Positions 19,869 to 29,499 of a stretch of DNA of 64,000 bases are shown piece by piece. Each line of letters begins with the position of its first letter. Position 1 is the stretch's first letter. Source of the stretch: Paramacrobiotus metropolitanus (Eukaryota; Tardigrada; Eutardigrada; Parachela; Macrobiotidae). The translations under genes and the position numbers were made by a program. The notes under the pieces were generated by a model. That model did not search any database. It was not told where the DNA came from and was given only the letters and a program-made list of their open reading frames with translations. Location of the stretch: NCBI RefSeq assembly GCF_019649055.1, contig NW_026570221.1, positions 3,472,001 to 3,536,000 of the forward strand, written 5' to 3'.

Positions 19869-20776
19869 GGCCCATGCTCAAACTCGGACTTGGACTCGGA
19901 CTTGGACTACTAAAACTTGGACTTGGACTTCACTTGGACTCTAAAACTTGGACTTCACTTGGACTCTGAAACTCGGACTTCACTTGGGCTCTAAAACTCG
20001 GACTTCACTTGGACTCTAAAACTCGGACCTTACTTGGACTCTAAAACTTGGACTTTATGACATGGACTTGGAATTAAGCGCTTCTTACGTTTTTCATGTA
20101 TTCTTACGTTTCTTCATGTTATCTTAGGCTTCTTAGGTTTCTCAGGTTTCTTAGGTTTCTTAAGTGTTCTTAGGTTTCTTTGATGTTCTTAGGTTTTTTA
20201 ATGTTTCTTAGGTTTTTTAGGTGTTCTTAGATTATTCTTAGGTTTTTTTAGGTTTCTTAGGTTTCTTAGGTTTCTTAGGTTTCTTTGGTTTGTCTTATGT
20301 TTTTCAGGTTTCTTAAGTTTCTCAGTCTTTTTAGGTGTTCTTAGGTTTTTTTTAGGTCTCTTAGGTTTCTTTGATTCCTTAGGCTTCTTAGGTTCCTTTG
20401 GTTTCTCAGAATACCTAGATAACCTAAGACATGTTAGTAACCTCAGAAACCTAAGAACACCTAACAAACCTAAGAAACCTAAGAAAACCTAAGAAACCTA
20501 AGAAACCTAAGAAACGTAAGAAACTTAAGAAAACCTAAGAAACCTAAGAAACCTGAGAAAACATAAAGAAACGTAAGAAGACATGAGAAACCCCTAAATC
20601 CAAGTCTAAGTCATAAAGTCCGAGTTTTAGAGTCCAAGCGAAGTCCGAGTTTTAGAGTCCAAGTGAAGTCCAAGTTTTAGAGTCCAAGCGAAGTCCGAGT
20701 TTTAGAGTCTAAGTGAAGTCCAAGTTTTAGAGTCCAAGTGAAGAGTGAAGTCCAAGTCCGAGCTTGAGCGCGGGCC
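19869..20776. mobile_element. 908-bp foldback element built from tandem arrays, copy 1
   Basis: Ends are inverted: GGCCCATGCTCAAACTCGG on the left, and GGCCCGCGCTCAAGCTCGG as the complement of the right. It is flanked by a 9-bp duplication CAGTGCCTT (19,860-19,868 and 20,777-20,785). The outer arms are arrays of a (C)TTGGACTTCACTTGGACTCTAAAA-type unit. The inner arms are arrays of TTCTTAGGTTT on the left and the complement AAACCTAAGAA on the right, meeting near 20,415. The whole element can fold into one long hairpin. It has no coding capacity. Frames reading PKKPKKP are translations of the array. Confidence 0.75.
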
Positions 20777-20992
20777 CAGTGCCTTATAGTCTTCCGATCG
20801 AAAATAGTAGTTTACAAAATATACGTAGTTAGCATCTTATTTTGGGCTGCGGGCATCGTTCTTATCAAAACAATTCGAACGTTTCCGTTGATCTCGATAT
20901 TTCCTGGCTCTGTTTTCCAGTTTTTGTCCGTATAAAATACTGATCCATCAGCAAGACGGAGCGATTCGTGTTCCAGCGTTCTGAATCCAGCC

Positions 20993-21777
20993 ATGAACTC
21001 GCACTTTACTGGCGGTGCCCGACGTGGAGTGTTCAATCTTGGCAACACCGTCTTGGTGAATTTAAACAGCAGTGACGAATTCCTTCTCGGATATCTCCAG
21101 GACATCCATGCCGACCAGGAGGTGTTTATTGATTTCGACTGCGAGCGCATTGCCCCGCGCTGGGTTCCTCTGCAGAATGTATGGCGTCATGATAAACCCA
21201 GTGTAGTATACGACCCTCCCTGTGACTATTACGCGGCCGTTCGTCGGGAAGTAGGAGGACCCTACGTCGTCGGCCCGGTAGATATCCTGTGCGACTGCAA
21301 TTCCGAAAATCAGTTTCTATGCTGCGTTGCCGAGCATGTGTCTGGCAGTACCGAGAATTGCGAAGCCCAAATCATACACTTCTGGCAGCTTGTTGCCTGG
21401 CTGCCCTGTGATCGCCGCTCTGATAGGATTGGTCCGTGGCCCATTCGAAAGGTGCGGTATCGTTCCCCCAAGCTGCGTTTGTTAAGTGATGTACAAGAGT
21501 GGCATATTGAGCGGATACTGGATGTGGGATTTCGCGAGGGGCATCGCACGACAGAGCCGCATCACGATGCGGCATTCGTTAAAATTCGGGACGATGAAAT
21601 TTTGTTTGTGATTATGGAGATCCACTTTCCACCCGACGTCTGTCCGTTGAGTGGTAAATGCGCGCGCTCCTCCTGGTGGTTCTTGGACACAGAAAAGAAA
21701 GTTGCCAGGGGAATAAAAAGCTATCTTTTTCGGACCACGTTTCTAACTCAGCATTTGGGTAAGGCGCGATTCAAGTA
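20993..21777 (+). CDS. N-terminal part of an F-box-like family protein, truncated by a repeat
   Basis: An ATG opens about 260 residues of coding-like sequence: GVFNLGNTVLVNLNSSDEF, LLGYLQDIHADQEVFIDFDC, RWVPLQNVWRH, then DYYAAVRREVGGPYVVGPVD and a Cys/Trp-rich section to KVARGIKSYLFRTTF. The start resembles a Tudor/SH3-like barrel that precedes the F-box region in proteins of this family as I remember them. From about 21,777 the sequence becomes a transposon-like stretch with inverted ACGTAAC/GTTACGT motifs, so the last 20 codons of the open frame are repeat-derived. Pieces at 22,921-23,163 and 24,623-25,519 in the same orientation could be further exons of the same gene. This joining is not demonstrated. 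Confidence 0.5.
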
Positions 21778-21870
21778 TTACGTAACGCAAAGGGGTGGGG
21801 GGGTGGTCATGGCTTTTTGTTACGCCGTGTTACATGGGTAGGGGGGTGCAAAAAGTTTTGTTACGTGCGG
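21777..21870. mobile_element. Small repeat with ACGTAAC/GTTACG ends
   Basis: ATTACGTAACGCAAAGGGG and later GGGGGTGCAAAAAGTTTTG followed by TTACGTG have the look of a widespread short invertebrate MITE. It truncates the preceding open frame. Confidence 0.4.
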
Positions 21871-21984
21871 GCCGACACCCCATAAAAAAACGAAACAAAT
21901 TAATATGTTCGACCGGAGCGCAGCGAAGGTCCTCTAATTTAGACAAAATTAAAAAGGTGTTGTCTGTCTGTCTGTCCGTTACGG

Positions 21985-22090
21985 AAGCAAGAAATGACGT
22001 CATACAAGGAAGTAATGTCCTCATATGAGGAAGTAAGGAAAACGATGTCATATAAGGAAGTCAGAAATTACGTCATATAAGGAAGTAAAA
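21985..22090. repeat. Imperfect tandem repeat with TGACGTCAT and GGAAGT
   Basis: Four or five diverged units of about 24 bases follow the plan (T)GACGTCATAYAAGGAAGTAAG. Intact units contain a cAMP-response-element-like palindrome and an ETS-like core. It is preceded by a TGTCTGTCTGTCTGTCC tract. Confidence 0.5.
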
Positions 22091-22139
22091 ATGATTTCCA
22101 CAGAAAGGTCACATCAAAACCGAAAATGACCTATAAAGA

Positions 22140-22205
22140 AAAACCGCTGCTCGGACTACAAACTGAATCTTTTTCCGTTGCTTTGAGAAGCGGTTGTATC
22201 CAAAT
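22140..22205 (+). repeat. Dispersed repeat, shared with 58,885-58,945
   Basis: ACTACAAACTGAATCTTTTT followed by a diverged GTTG..TT..AAGC..C....ATCC block is found again at about 58,902 (ACTATAAACTGAATCTTTTT). This is probably a fragment of an interspersed repeat. Confidence 0.5.
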
Positions 22206-22920
22206 CTAAGTTATACAACGTCAGATTTAAAATTGAGTCTTGTCACGGTGGTTTCAAAAGTTCAGCAGTACTCAGCGAACTAACTCTCCCCACCCGAAAA
22301 CGTTGAAACTGCACTAAGAGAAGAATTAACAGGTGAAACAAATCTGAGCAATCTCAAATTGATAATTCTTAATACATTTTGAGCAAGTATTTCACGTTAT
22401 TTTCAAGCCAAATAATCGATGCAATTGCTTGAAGTATTGTTTTCAAAACTGTTCTTTAAATGAAACTTCAAATTTGGGATAACGAAGACTATATAAGGTA
22501 GAGATGCAAATATTAAGTGAGGTAAGTGAGAACAAGTAAGTGCGGCGTACTTTAAAATCAGTATTGTTACGATCATATTCCTTCCAGGTAGCTGAACACA
22601 AGTGCGGTCCGCATTTGAACACATGTAGAACTGGAAGGGTATCTGCTAATTTTTTTGTACAGAAGAGCGGATTCAAAATTGGGATTGAGTCCGCGTAGAG
22701 GCAGACGTGAGCTCACACAGTGCACAAAATGAATTGTAGTAGTGCTCCGTCAGGAGCACAGCGGATATGTAGTGTAAATGTGTCGCTACTACCTGAAGAT
22801 TTAAAGTCAGCTGCAGCTTAGACATGAGCGTGTTGCTACTCACAACATGGTAATTAAGCAATCTGGGATCCCACGAGAGAAGACTACATTCAAAGTACAA
22901 TTTGCCTTTGCGATTTTTTT
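22206..22920. other. Non-coding, no feature recognised
   Basis: AT-rich sequence with chance frames only. Confidence 0.3.
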
Positions 22921-23163
22921 ATGGGTGAGCACCAGCCGTTGCAATGTCGCCTTAAAATTGAGATCTACGGCACACACTTTCTTATTAGCCCCGTTATCTG
23001 CCCTTCTGAAAAGTTTGGCATGGCACTGGAGATATTATTGCCGAAAAATAACAAACGTAAGGCAAACATGGCAGGTCCTGTTCAGCTTTGCTTTGGCGGT
23101 ATGACGTTGGTGAAGTCCGTCGCTTTTCTTAAGGGCGACCTCGCAAACCGTTTCAATCAATAG
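22921..23163 (+). CDS. Possible exon of the F-box-like family
   Basis: An 80-residue frame from an ATG (LKIEIYGTHFLISPVICPSE, FGMALEILLPKNNKRKANMA, PVQLCFGGMTLVKSVAFLKG) has a strongly protein-like pattern of alternating strands and ends at a stop. It lies between two relics of the F-box-like family in the same orientation and may be one of their middle exons. No splice borders were confirmed. Confidence 0.35.
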   Translation: MGEHQPLQCRLKIEIYGTHFLISPVICPSEKFGMALEILLPKNNKRKANMAGPVQLCFGGMTLVKSVAFLKGDLANRFNQ

Positions 23164-24622
23164 CAAGCAGATACCTTCAGTTGGAATTTGAAAATTCGTA
23201 CTAATTCTTCACTCCTCCGATAATGCCTTAGACTACTCTCTTTTACGCTCTTTCAGCAATTTTGAAATAAATTTCGTAGGATAACGCTGTACTGACGCTT
23301 GTGGCAGCTTTGACAGATCATCGATTACATAGAATTTAACCTAGGATCGGTGGTAAGGGTACATGGCAAAAGCGCCTGATGAATACTTTTGTTCTGCCAA
23401 CGCATTTTTATACTTCCAATTACATTACAACGCATTTTTGCTATTGTGTGCACACAATCAGTTTGGTGGCATTGCAAATGCAGAATCGGTTAGACCAAAG
23501 GGAAGAGCAGTACAAAAAAAGCTCTTCACCCCTTCCTGAACAATTTTTTTAAAAACAGTTTCTAAAATCAATAACAATTTGCAACTATTTTAGAAAATTC
23601 TAATTTTTGATCAGACTTAAGAAAAATTATTTTCAAAAAGAACTGTGAAGCGCCTTTTGTGGCAAATGTTTGCGCATCTCGTTTAGAACAAATAAAAGTA
23701 ATTTCTGTTGTGGAGTAGTTGTATTTTCTCAGGGTAGGGTAGGTTTGTTAAAGATAAACGTAGACGGACGGATATTTCAAATACCAACCTTTACGCTTTA
23801 AAATAATTTATTGGAGGAGTTCACACTTTTCAACACATATTATAGTGAAAATATCAGGATGCTATCTGAAATGCGCGGTTATGATGCAGCAGAAGCGCAC
23901 GTATTGTGCCAGAGAGAACAGTCAAAAGAGGTCCGAATCGGTATAATCTTTTTTTAAAGAAGCCTTACAGAAATCAAAAATTGACCTAAAAATGCGTTTT
24001 TCCTTGCATTCCCTCCGATTATGTCACTGTGGTAAAGAGCTACGGGTAGGGTACTCTTTTTATGGTGACAAGAGCGGCGTGTTGAAAATATCAGGTCGGC
24101 AGCTTCTTTCTTCGTAAAGAGGAGTGGCATTATTATTGGTCACATGCGGATTTCGAAATGTGTTCAAAATTTCCACAAAATGAAAGGACTTTATTTTGCT
24201 TGAGCACGCACTAGTTAGAAGTTACGGTTGTTACTTGAAAAACGAAGTTTTGAGATTTGGGCATGTATGATCACTAGGAAATACGAGTAGTAGGAATCAT
24301 TTCTGAACTTACAGACTTGAAAAAAGTTTTGACACTATGAGAATACTTTCATTAAAAGACGGATGGTTTTCAAGAACAACGGAAAAGGATAATAAAAGCA
24401 GTTCCAACACCATGATTAAGCGACTAAGCTGCGCTCCGGTCTGCCAGTGCACGCCAAAGTGCATTTTCCTAGTTTATCATTAATTTCGTATTGTACTTAA
24501 AAGAGGAATTCATGCACTGGGCAGTGGCTGTTTAAAACCAAACAAACGGTTTTAAACATCAATGTGGTTACTGTATACACAAATTATCTGGCTATAGAAG
24601 GTCACAAAAACATTACGAAAAA
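23164..24622. other. Non-coding, no feature recognised
   Basis: AT-rich sequence. No exon, RNA gene or element boundary that I can defend. Confidence 0.3.
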
Positions 24623-25519
24623 GTGTCTGGAAGTGCGCGGAAGCGAAGGTTACCATGCATGTACAAGAGTTTGGCACAATGCACCAGGCCGCATCCCTTA
24701 AGCGAGGCCTTAATTATACTGGAAGCAGGAAAACTATTCTATGTCTGCAGAGTATGTGCGCTGTGGAACACTGCACTTGGCGAGCCGACATCGTCGAATT
24801 ACATTACTATTGATTTCTGCGCAATAAGTCCGCTGCTACAACAGCGCCCGGAGACGGAAAGCTACCGTTTGGGACGGTTACTCCATCGGATCGTTAACAC
24901 CCATACAAAAACCCTGGCATTAGTTAACAGGAATTATCGCACGGATTCTATTGATCCCGTTATTGTGCTCATTTACAATATACTCACTATGAAAAATAAA
25001 ATTCCTCTAATTATTATCCAAAATTGCTGGGCAAAGGTTTTGAAAACACCGTACGAACCTGGAGTACGCTACCGATCAGCCGCTCCGCATCTTTTCGAGT
25101 GGGGAAATATTCACTTTCAACTATTGCTCCGGAAAAGTGTCTGTCTCCGTGTGCAGATGTATAATGTAGGAGTTAACTGCGGCGCATGGAAAGGTGCGTT
25201 CTTCCCTGATCAACTCGAAAAAGATGGCAAAGTAAAGCCGCCGGATAGCCTAATCATCACTATACCGGAGTTGCAGTTTGACGAGAGCGCCACTGACGCA
25301 GACTGCATTGCGCAACTTAAGCAAGCTTTGGAACGCCATTGCCCACCGATTGATTCATCCGTTATGGACCAAATCCGGATGCTGCATGCCGGGTGGGCAA
25401 GCAGTACCCTTATCCTGGTGATGAGTGGGGAACGGATTGCGGCATCTAGTCGAGCTGTACGTGCTGTATTAATTATTATACGTATCTGCTACAAATTCAC
25501 TACGCAGCGCTCTCAATAG
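24623..25519 (+). pseudogene. F-box-like family fragment
   Basis: About 270 residues of protein-like sequence: ALIILEAGKLFYVCRVCALW resembles the second half of an F-box (hydrophobic helix, then V-x-R-V-C-x-L-W). It is followed by RLGRLLHRIVNTHTKTLALV, PLIIIQNCWAKVLKTPYEPG, FEWGNIHFQLLLRKSVCLRV and SLIITIPELQFDESATDADC. F-box proteins bring substrates to SCF ubiquitin ligases. Near 25,420 the family C-terminus (NGLRHLVELYVLY) appears in a different frame, so the copy carries a frameshift. No start codon with a credible upstream region is seen. This is an expanded, decaying family with the relics at 14.6, 16.5 and 21 kb. Confidence 0.45.
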
Positions 25520-26986
25520 CCTATCGATTTTTCTACGCAGCCACACGCGAACCAGAGTTTTATTTTTTGCCCTATATCTGGTGCTGGTATACAAGCTTGT
25601 CCCGTAATTTCCTACCCATGAAAACAGCGAAAAATACAAAAATACAAAACGAGAAACTCCATGATACGGCGTGGCACACCACATTGTGTTTACACGTAAC
25701 ATGCATGTGGCTTGCTAATGGTTGGGTGAACAGCAGATGATTTCGTCCGAATAATAGTAACTGCCTGCCGGAAGGTGGCTAGGAAACGGTCGGCGCAGTA
25801 AGGGACATCCTGGGACAATCATATTGCGGAGCGCAGCTACCTATTGCGATAAACGTAGTGGAGTGGCCAGCGTTTTAAGCGCAAACTTCGCACTAAGTAC
25901 CGCAATTTCTGACAGAAACATCGAGCATTAGCGGTAGATAAGCCATTTAAGATAATTGTTCGTTTTTCCTGCCTTAATGCTTAAGACAGAATCTCAATCA
26001 GCTTATCCGTACACGCACAGCGCACCACAATAAAATCGGGTTTTTTGGCGAAGGCTGAATATACCGGTGTTTTGTTAAGACACAAGTGGACACTTGAATT
26101 TTTAACAGTCGCTGTTTGAGTTTCTTTCTGGCATCTAGTAACAGAATCGTATCAACGGCTCACATTGCTCCTAAATACGTTTGTAAATTTAGACGTTGCT
26201 CAATGGGACATTATTATTTTCTTTACAGGTTCGGCACAGGCATAGCAGCGGATAATGCTGTGCGTCTGTAATGACCTATTAATAATTACTATAACTTAAT
26301 GGGGTCTGCCAAGCTGTATATCATTCTGGTTACCTGCACAGTATTACTGCTTATGCCAAATAAAAACGAATGCAATGGTTAAAATAACCATTTCCATTGA
26401 TATTATTTTGTGGCGCTTTCAAAATACTTAACTTGACCGCACCAAGCAAAAATAACAGTTGAAATAACTGGGAGAGTTCAGTGATCGGTGCGGTGCGCTT
26501 CCGGTATCCGACGAACTGCGCAAAAGCTGATGAAGAGTCAACTAAACAATTAATAACAAGTAATAAATGAGTACGAGCGAATACACGAGTACTTGTGAGC
26601 CAGGGAAGAAACTGAACGTCGGCGCGTAGAACTGAAAAGTCATGCTTACTGGCTACGACATGGAAATATGGCCATGCGGCATCGCGTGAAAACGTACATT
26701 ATAAATTTGAATGAGCGAGTTTGTGTGTTTTTGTTCTGAACATGCAGTAAATTTAGGTGATCCGGGCATGTGTGAAGTTTCGGCAGTGGTTGCGTTCCGA
26801 CGTCATAGCGCAACGGGTACACTGACCGGTAAGGATAACCTAAGAATTAGGTATCTGACGCTGTAGAAACTAACTGGGGAACTTTGCCGGTGGTTTTTCC
26901 ACAAAGTAGAGGCAGAGAGGCTAGGCTGCCGGATTAAAGTCGCAGTAGTGGTCCGAATAAGTTATACTTTAATAGCAACACTCCAT
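25520..26986. other. Non-coding with one small relic of the F-box-like family tail
   Basis: About 26,225-26,265 (AGGTTCGGCACAGGCATAGC...) matches the DNA following the 14.6-kb relic. The rest has no recognised feature, including no LTR or pol sequence for the Gag-protease element next to it. Confidence 0.3.
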
Positions 26987-28369
26987 TTAGCCACACTCCG
27001 TGTAGCTAAATGGATGGATCTTCGGATTTTGAAAGATCAGTTGGTTAGCGCGGTATTCCAGGAAATCTCTTACTCCTGTGAGCCAAGTTTTGTAGCGCTG
27101 GACCAAGTTCTCCTTAATTTCTCTGTCAGGCACCGGCCGTTGGCCCGGTGCCTCTGGTATCGGGATAGTCTTTGCTATCCCGTGATTTGGCTTGAGTATG
27201 CCTGCACGGAATTGAGTCATATACCGCTCGATTGCGTTATGGACGCGCAGCTCCCATATGAGGCTTTCAATAGTGTCCAGGCACTTCCGGCAGGTAGAAG
27301 GAGAACTTTTCGGGTGATCAAGCCGATTTACCCTCACTTCATCGTCGGGTCCCGGTGCCTCTGGTATCGGGATAGACTTTACCGCGTCCCAAACGATTTC
27401 TTCGTTTGGCTTAAGGATGAATGTAAACTTGGAGTGAAGATAGTCACAACCAAGTAATACGTGCACGTCCGTTAACGTCGGTTGGACGAAGAACGTGTGG
27501 TGGCTCTTGTATCCCTGCAGGGTCACCGGTACGGTGCAGCAGTGGGAGACCACAAAGGCGGTTTGTCTGCCAACACCAAGGATTTTGGTGTTCCGTCCTA
27601 ATGGCTCTGTTTTGATGCCATTGGCGGTGCAGAATTGCTGGCTGATGAGGGATGTCTCCGCTCCAGTGTCCAGCATAGCGAGCGTGTGGACCGGTCCAAT
27701 TTGGACTTTGTGCGTCCATGCTCTAACAGTCTTCGGTTTGCGGTTTTCATCGAGGCCAACTGTCACTTCCCGCATCACCGGTACAATGGGGATTAGCGAC
27801 ACTGGTCCTGGATCGTCAGGAGCGTACTGGGGTGATGAAGGCTCCTGTTGGACAGACTCTTCCTGTGGTGATGTTTCCGCTACCCGTAGGGTCGAAAACA
27901 TGCTTTTGGTGTTAAGGAAGGTCCGTGAGCTGTTTATGGTTCGCACCGTTGGTGTGGTGCCGAGGGGTTGTCCACCGATCTGGGGCCAGCAAGTACGGGG
28001 ACTTGACGCCTCAAGAGGTTCGGCTATCCAATCTTTTAGGGATCCGACCTCGCTGTCCGTATCTTGTACGGACCATCCGTCCGGTGCACTGTCGGAGGAT
28101 GTGTCTAACCCCGATTGTGGGTACGTCATGTTCGTGGTGCGACGTCTCGCTTTGCCACGTGTTCGGTTGGCCTTAGGGGTTGAGGCTCCGAGTTTTAGGG
28201 ATCGGTTGGCCTTAGGGTTAGTTGAGGCTCCGAAAATCGACTTGGTCGCCTGCAGTGCGACTGTCGGCCTGGCATCACTTTCAGAGCCAGGTGGCTTAAG
28301 CGCTGGTTTGGCGCTGAGCCTGGATCCACCGGTGGGCTGTTGAGCCAAAGGGGTTAGTTGGGGATCCAT
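26987..28369 (-). CDS. Retropepsin-like protease frame of a Gag-protease retroelement
   Basis: The 460-aa frame has a disordered Ser/Pro/Thr-rich first half. The second half contains an aspartic protease: IGPVHTLAMLDTGAETSLIS (active-site D-T-G), a middle flap region, and VLLGCDYL near the end. These are the two hallmark segments of retropepsins, which cut Gag and Pol during particle maturation. After the protease a block with KSIPIPEAPG appears twice (DNA copies at 27,144-27,168 and 27,351-27,375), showing a small internal duplication. The frame ends at 26,987 with no reverse transcriptase, RNase H or integrase following. It lies in the -1 frame relative to the preceding Gag frame, with a 92-bp gap. 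Confidence 0.75.
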   Translation of the reverse strand: MDPQLTPLAQQPTGGSRLSAKPALKPPGSESDARPTVALQATKSIFGASTNPKANRSLKLGASTPKANRTRGKARRRTTNMTYPQSGLDTSSDSAPDGWSVQDTDSEVGSLKDWIAEPLEASSPRTCWPQIGGQPLGTTPTVRTINSSRTFLNTKSMFSTLRVAETSPQEESVQQEPSSPQYAPDDPGPVSLIPIVPVMREVTVGLDENRKPKTVRAWTHKVQIGPVHTLAMLDTGAETSLISQQFCTANGIKTEPLGRNTKILGVGRQTAFVVSHCCTVPVTLQGYKSHHTFFVQPTLTDVHVLLGCDYLHSKFTFILKPNEEIVWDAVKSIPIPEAPGPDDEVRVNRLDHPKSSPSTCRKCLDTIESLIWELRVHNAIERYMTQFRAGILKPNHGIAKTIPIPEAPGQRPVPDREIKENLVQRYKTWLTGVRDFLEYRANQLIFQNPKIHPFSYTECG

Positions 28370-28461
28370 GTAGGTTAAGTACGGATTAGTAATAGTATGG
28401 GTTATGTCCGGCGGTTTCGGTTCCGGTCTTAGGTCGGGTGAGTTGCCGATACTCCTCGACC

Positions 28462-29499
28462 TTAGGCGTTTCCCGCGGTTGGGCTGGCCCGGCTAGGGCC
28501 GCCGCCGCCGTTGGCATTTGGCTTCACCAGCTGGTCCGGTATGGGCGGTAACGCTGGCCTCTCATTGGCTGGCGTCTGGTATCCCTGCTTTGGACCGTTC
28601 TGCCGGTTGCCGCCACTCGACCCATTTCCTGAGCCGGTGGATTGTCTTCCGCTGCCAGTCCCTCCACTACCACGTGGTGGTCTGGGTTGTTTGGGTGGCA
28701 CTAAGCCGAAGCGGTTAGGATTGGCTGACCCGGTAGGGTAGCCTTTCTGATAGCGATTTCGCCAATCCAAATACCATTTCCGGTTTGGATTTTCGCCATA
28801 TGGCCTGTTTGCGTAGCCACAGCCCTCAGTTGGGTGGTTTCCCCACAGGCAGTGGTTGCAGGTGATAAGTCCGTCTTTGGCCCATCGTTCGAACATGCGC
28901 TCGACTCTGTCGATGTACATGTCCTCTTGTCTGCGGGCCTCTTCGGGGCTCAGAGTCTGGCGCTGGCCGCTCTGGCCTCCTGGGCTTCGGTTTTGTCCTC
29001 CAGGGCTGTTGCCGCTTTGGTTTCCGTTAAAGCTGGCGTTTTGGCCCTTGGAAAACTTGCCCTTTGGTCCTCCGCCGCTATTGCCCTGGCTGTAGCCATA
29101 ATTGCCCTGGTTTCGGGCCTCGCCATAGCCGCCATTACCGCCGTTGGGCGGTGTTGACCCACGTTGTGGGGAGGCTAAATTCAAGGCCGCGATGGCGGCG
29201 TATGTTGCCTCTATTTGGGCTTGTGTAGCCTGCGGGGGATAAAGTGCCGGTTGTTGTGGTACGACTTGGGCTGGTGGCGTTTGTATGGCCGTTCGGATTG
29301 TTGGGTATCCGCGGCCCGCCTTCCCTTCGTACTCCGGCTTTCCCATGGTATATTGCCGGACATAGTCCCGGAATTCGACCGGTGACTTTGGTATTCGGAT
29401 GTCCAGGGCGCGGCGCAGTTCTGGCTCTTTCACATTCTCCCTCAAGAAATGAAGGGTCATTGTATCATCTAAGCCCGCGCGCGTTTGGAGAGTCAGCAT
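28462..29499 (-). CDS. Gag C-terminal part: capsid end and CCHC zinc knuckle
   Basis: The 345-aa frame begins with the end of a retrotransposon capsid domain (AMLTLQTRAGLDDTMTLHFL, then FRDYVRQY). It passes through a long Gly/Asn/Gln-rich segment and contains a canonical zinc knuckle CNHCLWGNHPTEGC (C-x2-C-x4-H-x4-C). A Pro/Gly-rich tail ends it. Zinc knuckles of this type bind RNA for packaging. The frame is the -1 continuation of the 29,493-32,213 frame. The switch must occur around 29,540-29,560, near an ACACAC run and without a classical slippery heptamer. Confidence 0.75.
   Translation of the reverse strand: MLTLQTRAGLDDTMTLHFLRENVKEPELRRALDIRIPKSPVEFRDYVRQYTMGKPEYEGKAGRGYPTIRTAIQTPPAQVVPQQPALYPPQATQAQIEATYAAIAALNLASPQRGSTPPNGGNGGYGEARNQGNYGYSQGNSGGGPKGKFSKGQNASFNGNQSGNSPGGQNRSPGGQSGQRQTLSPEEARRQEDMYIDRVERMFERWAKDGLITCNHCLWGNHPTEGCGYANRPYGENPNRKWYLDWRNRYQKGYPTGSANPNRFGLVPPKQPRPPRGSGGTGSGRQSTGSGNGSSGGNRQNGPKQGYQTPANERPALPPIPDQLVKPNANGGGGPSRASPTAGNA

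Noticed and set aside
20198-20467. Lys/Pro-rich open frame in the 20-kb region
   Set aside because: It is a translation of the TTCTTAGGTTT tandem array in the foldback element and has no independent coding evidence.
27495-28343. 282-codon plus-strand frame opposite the protease
   Set aside because: It is the antisense shadow of the retropepsin frame, whose motifs (DTGAE, LLGCDYL) decide the strand.
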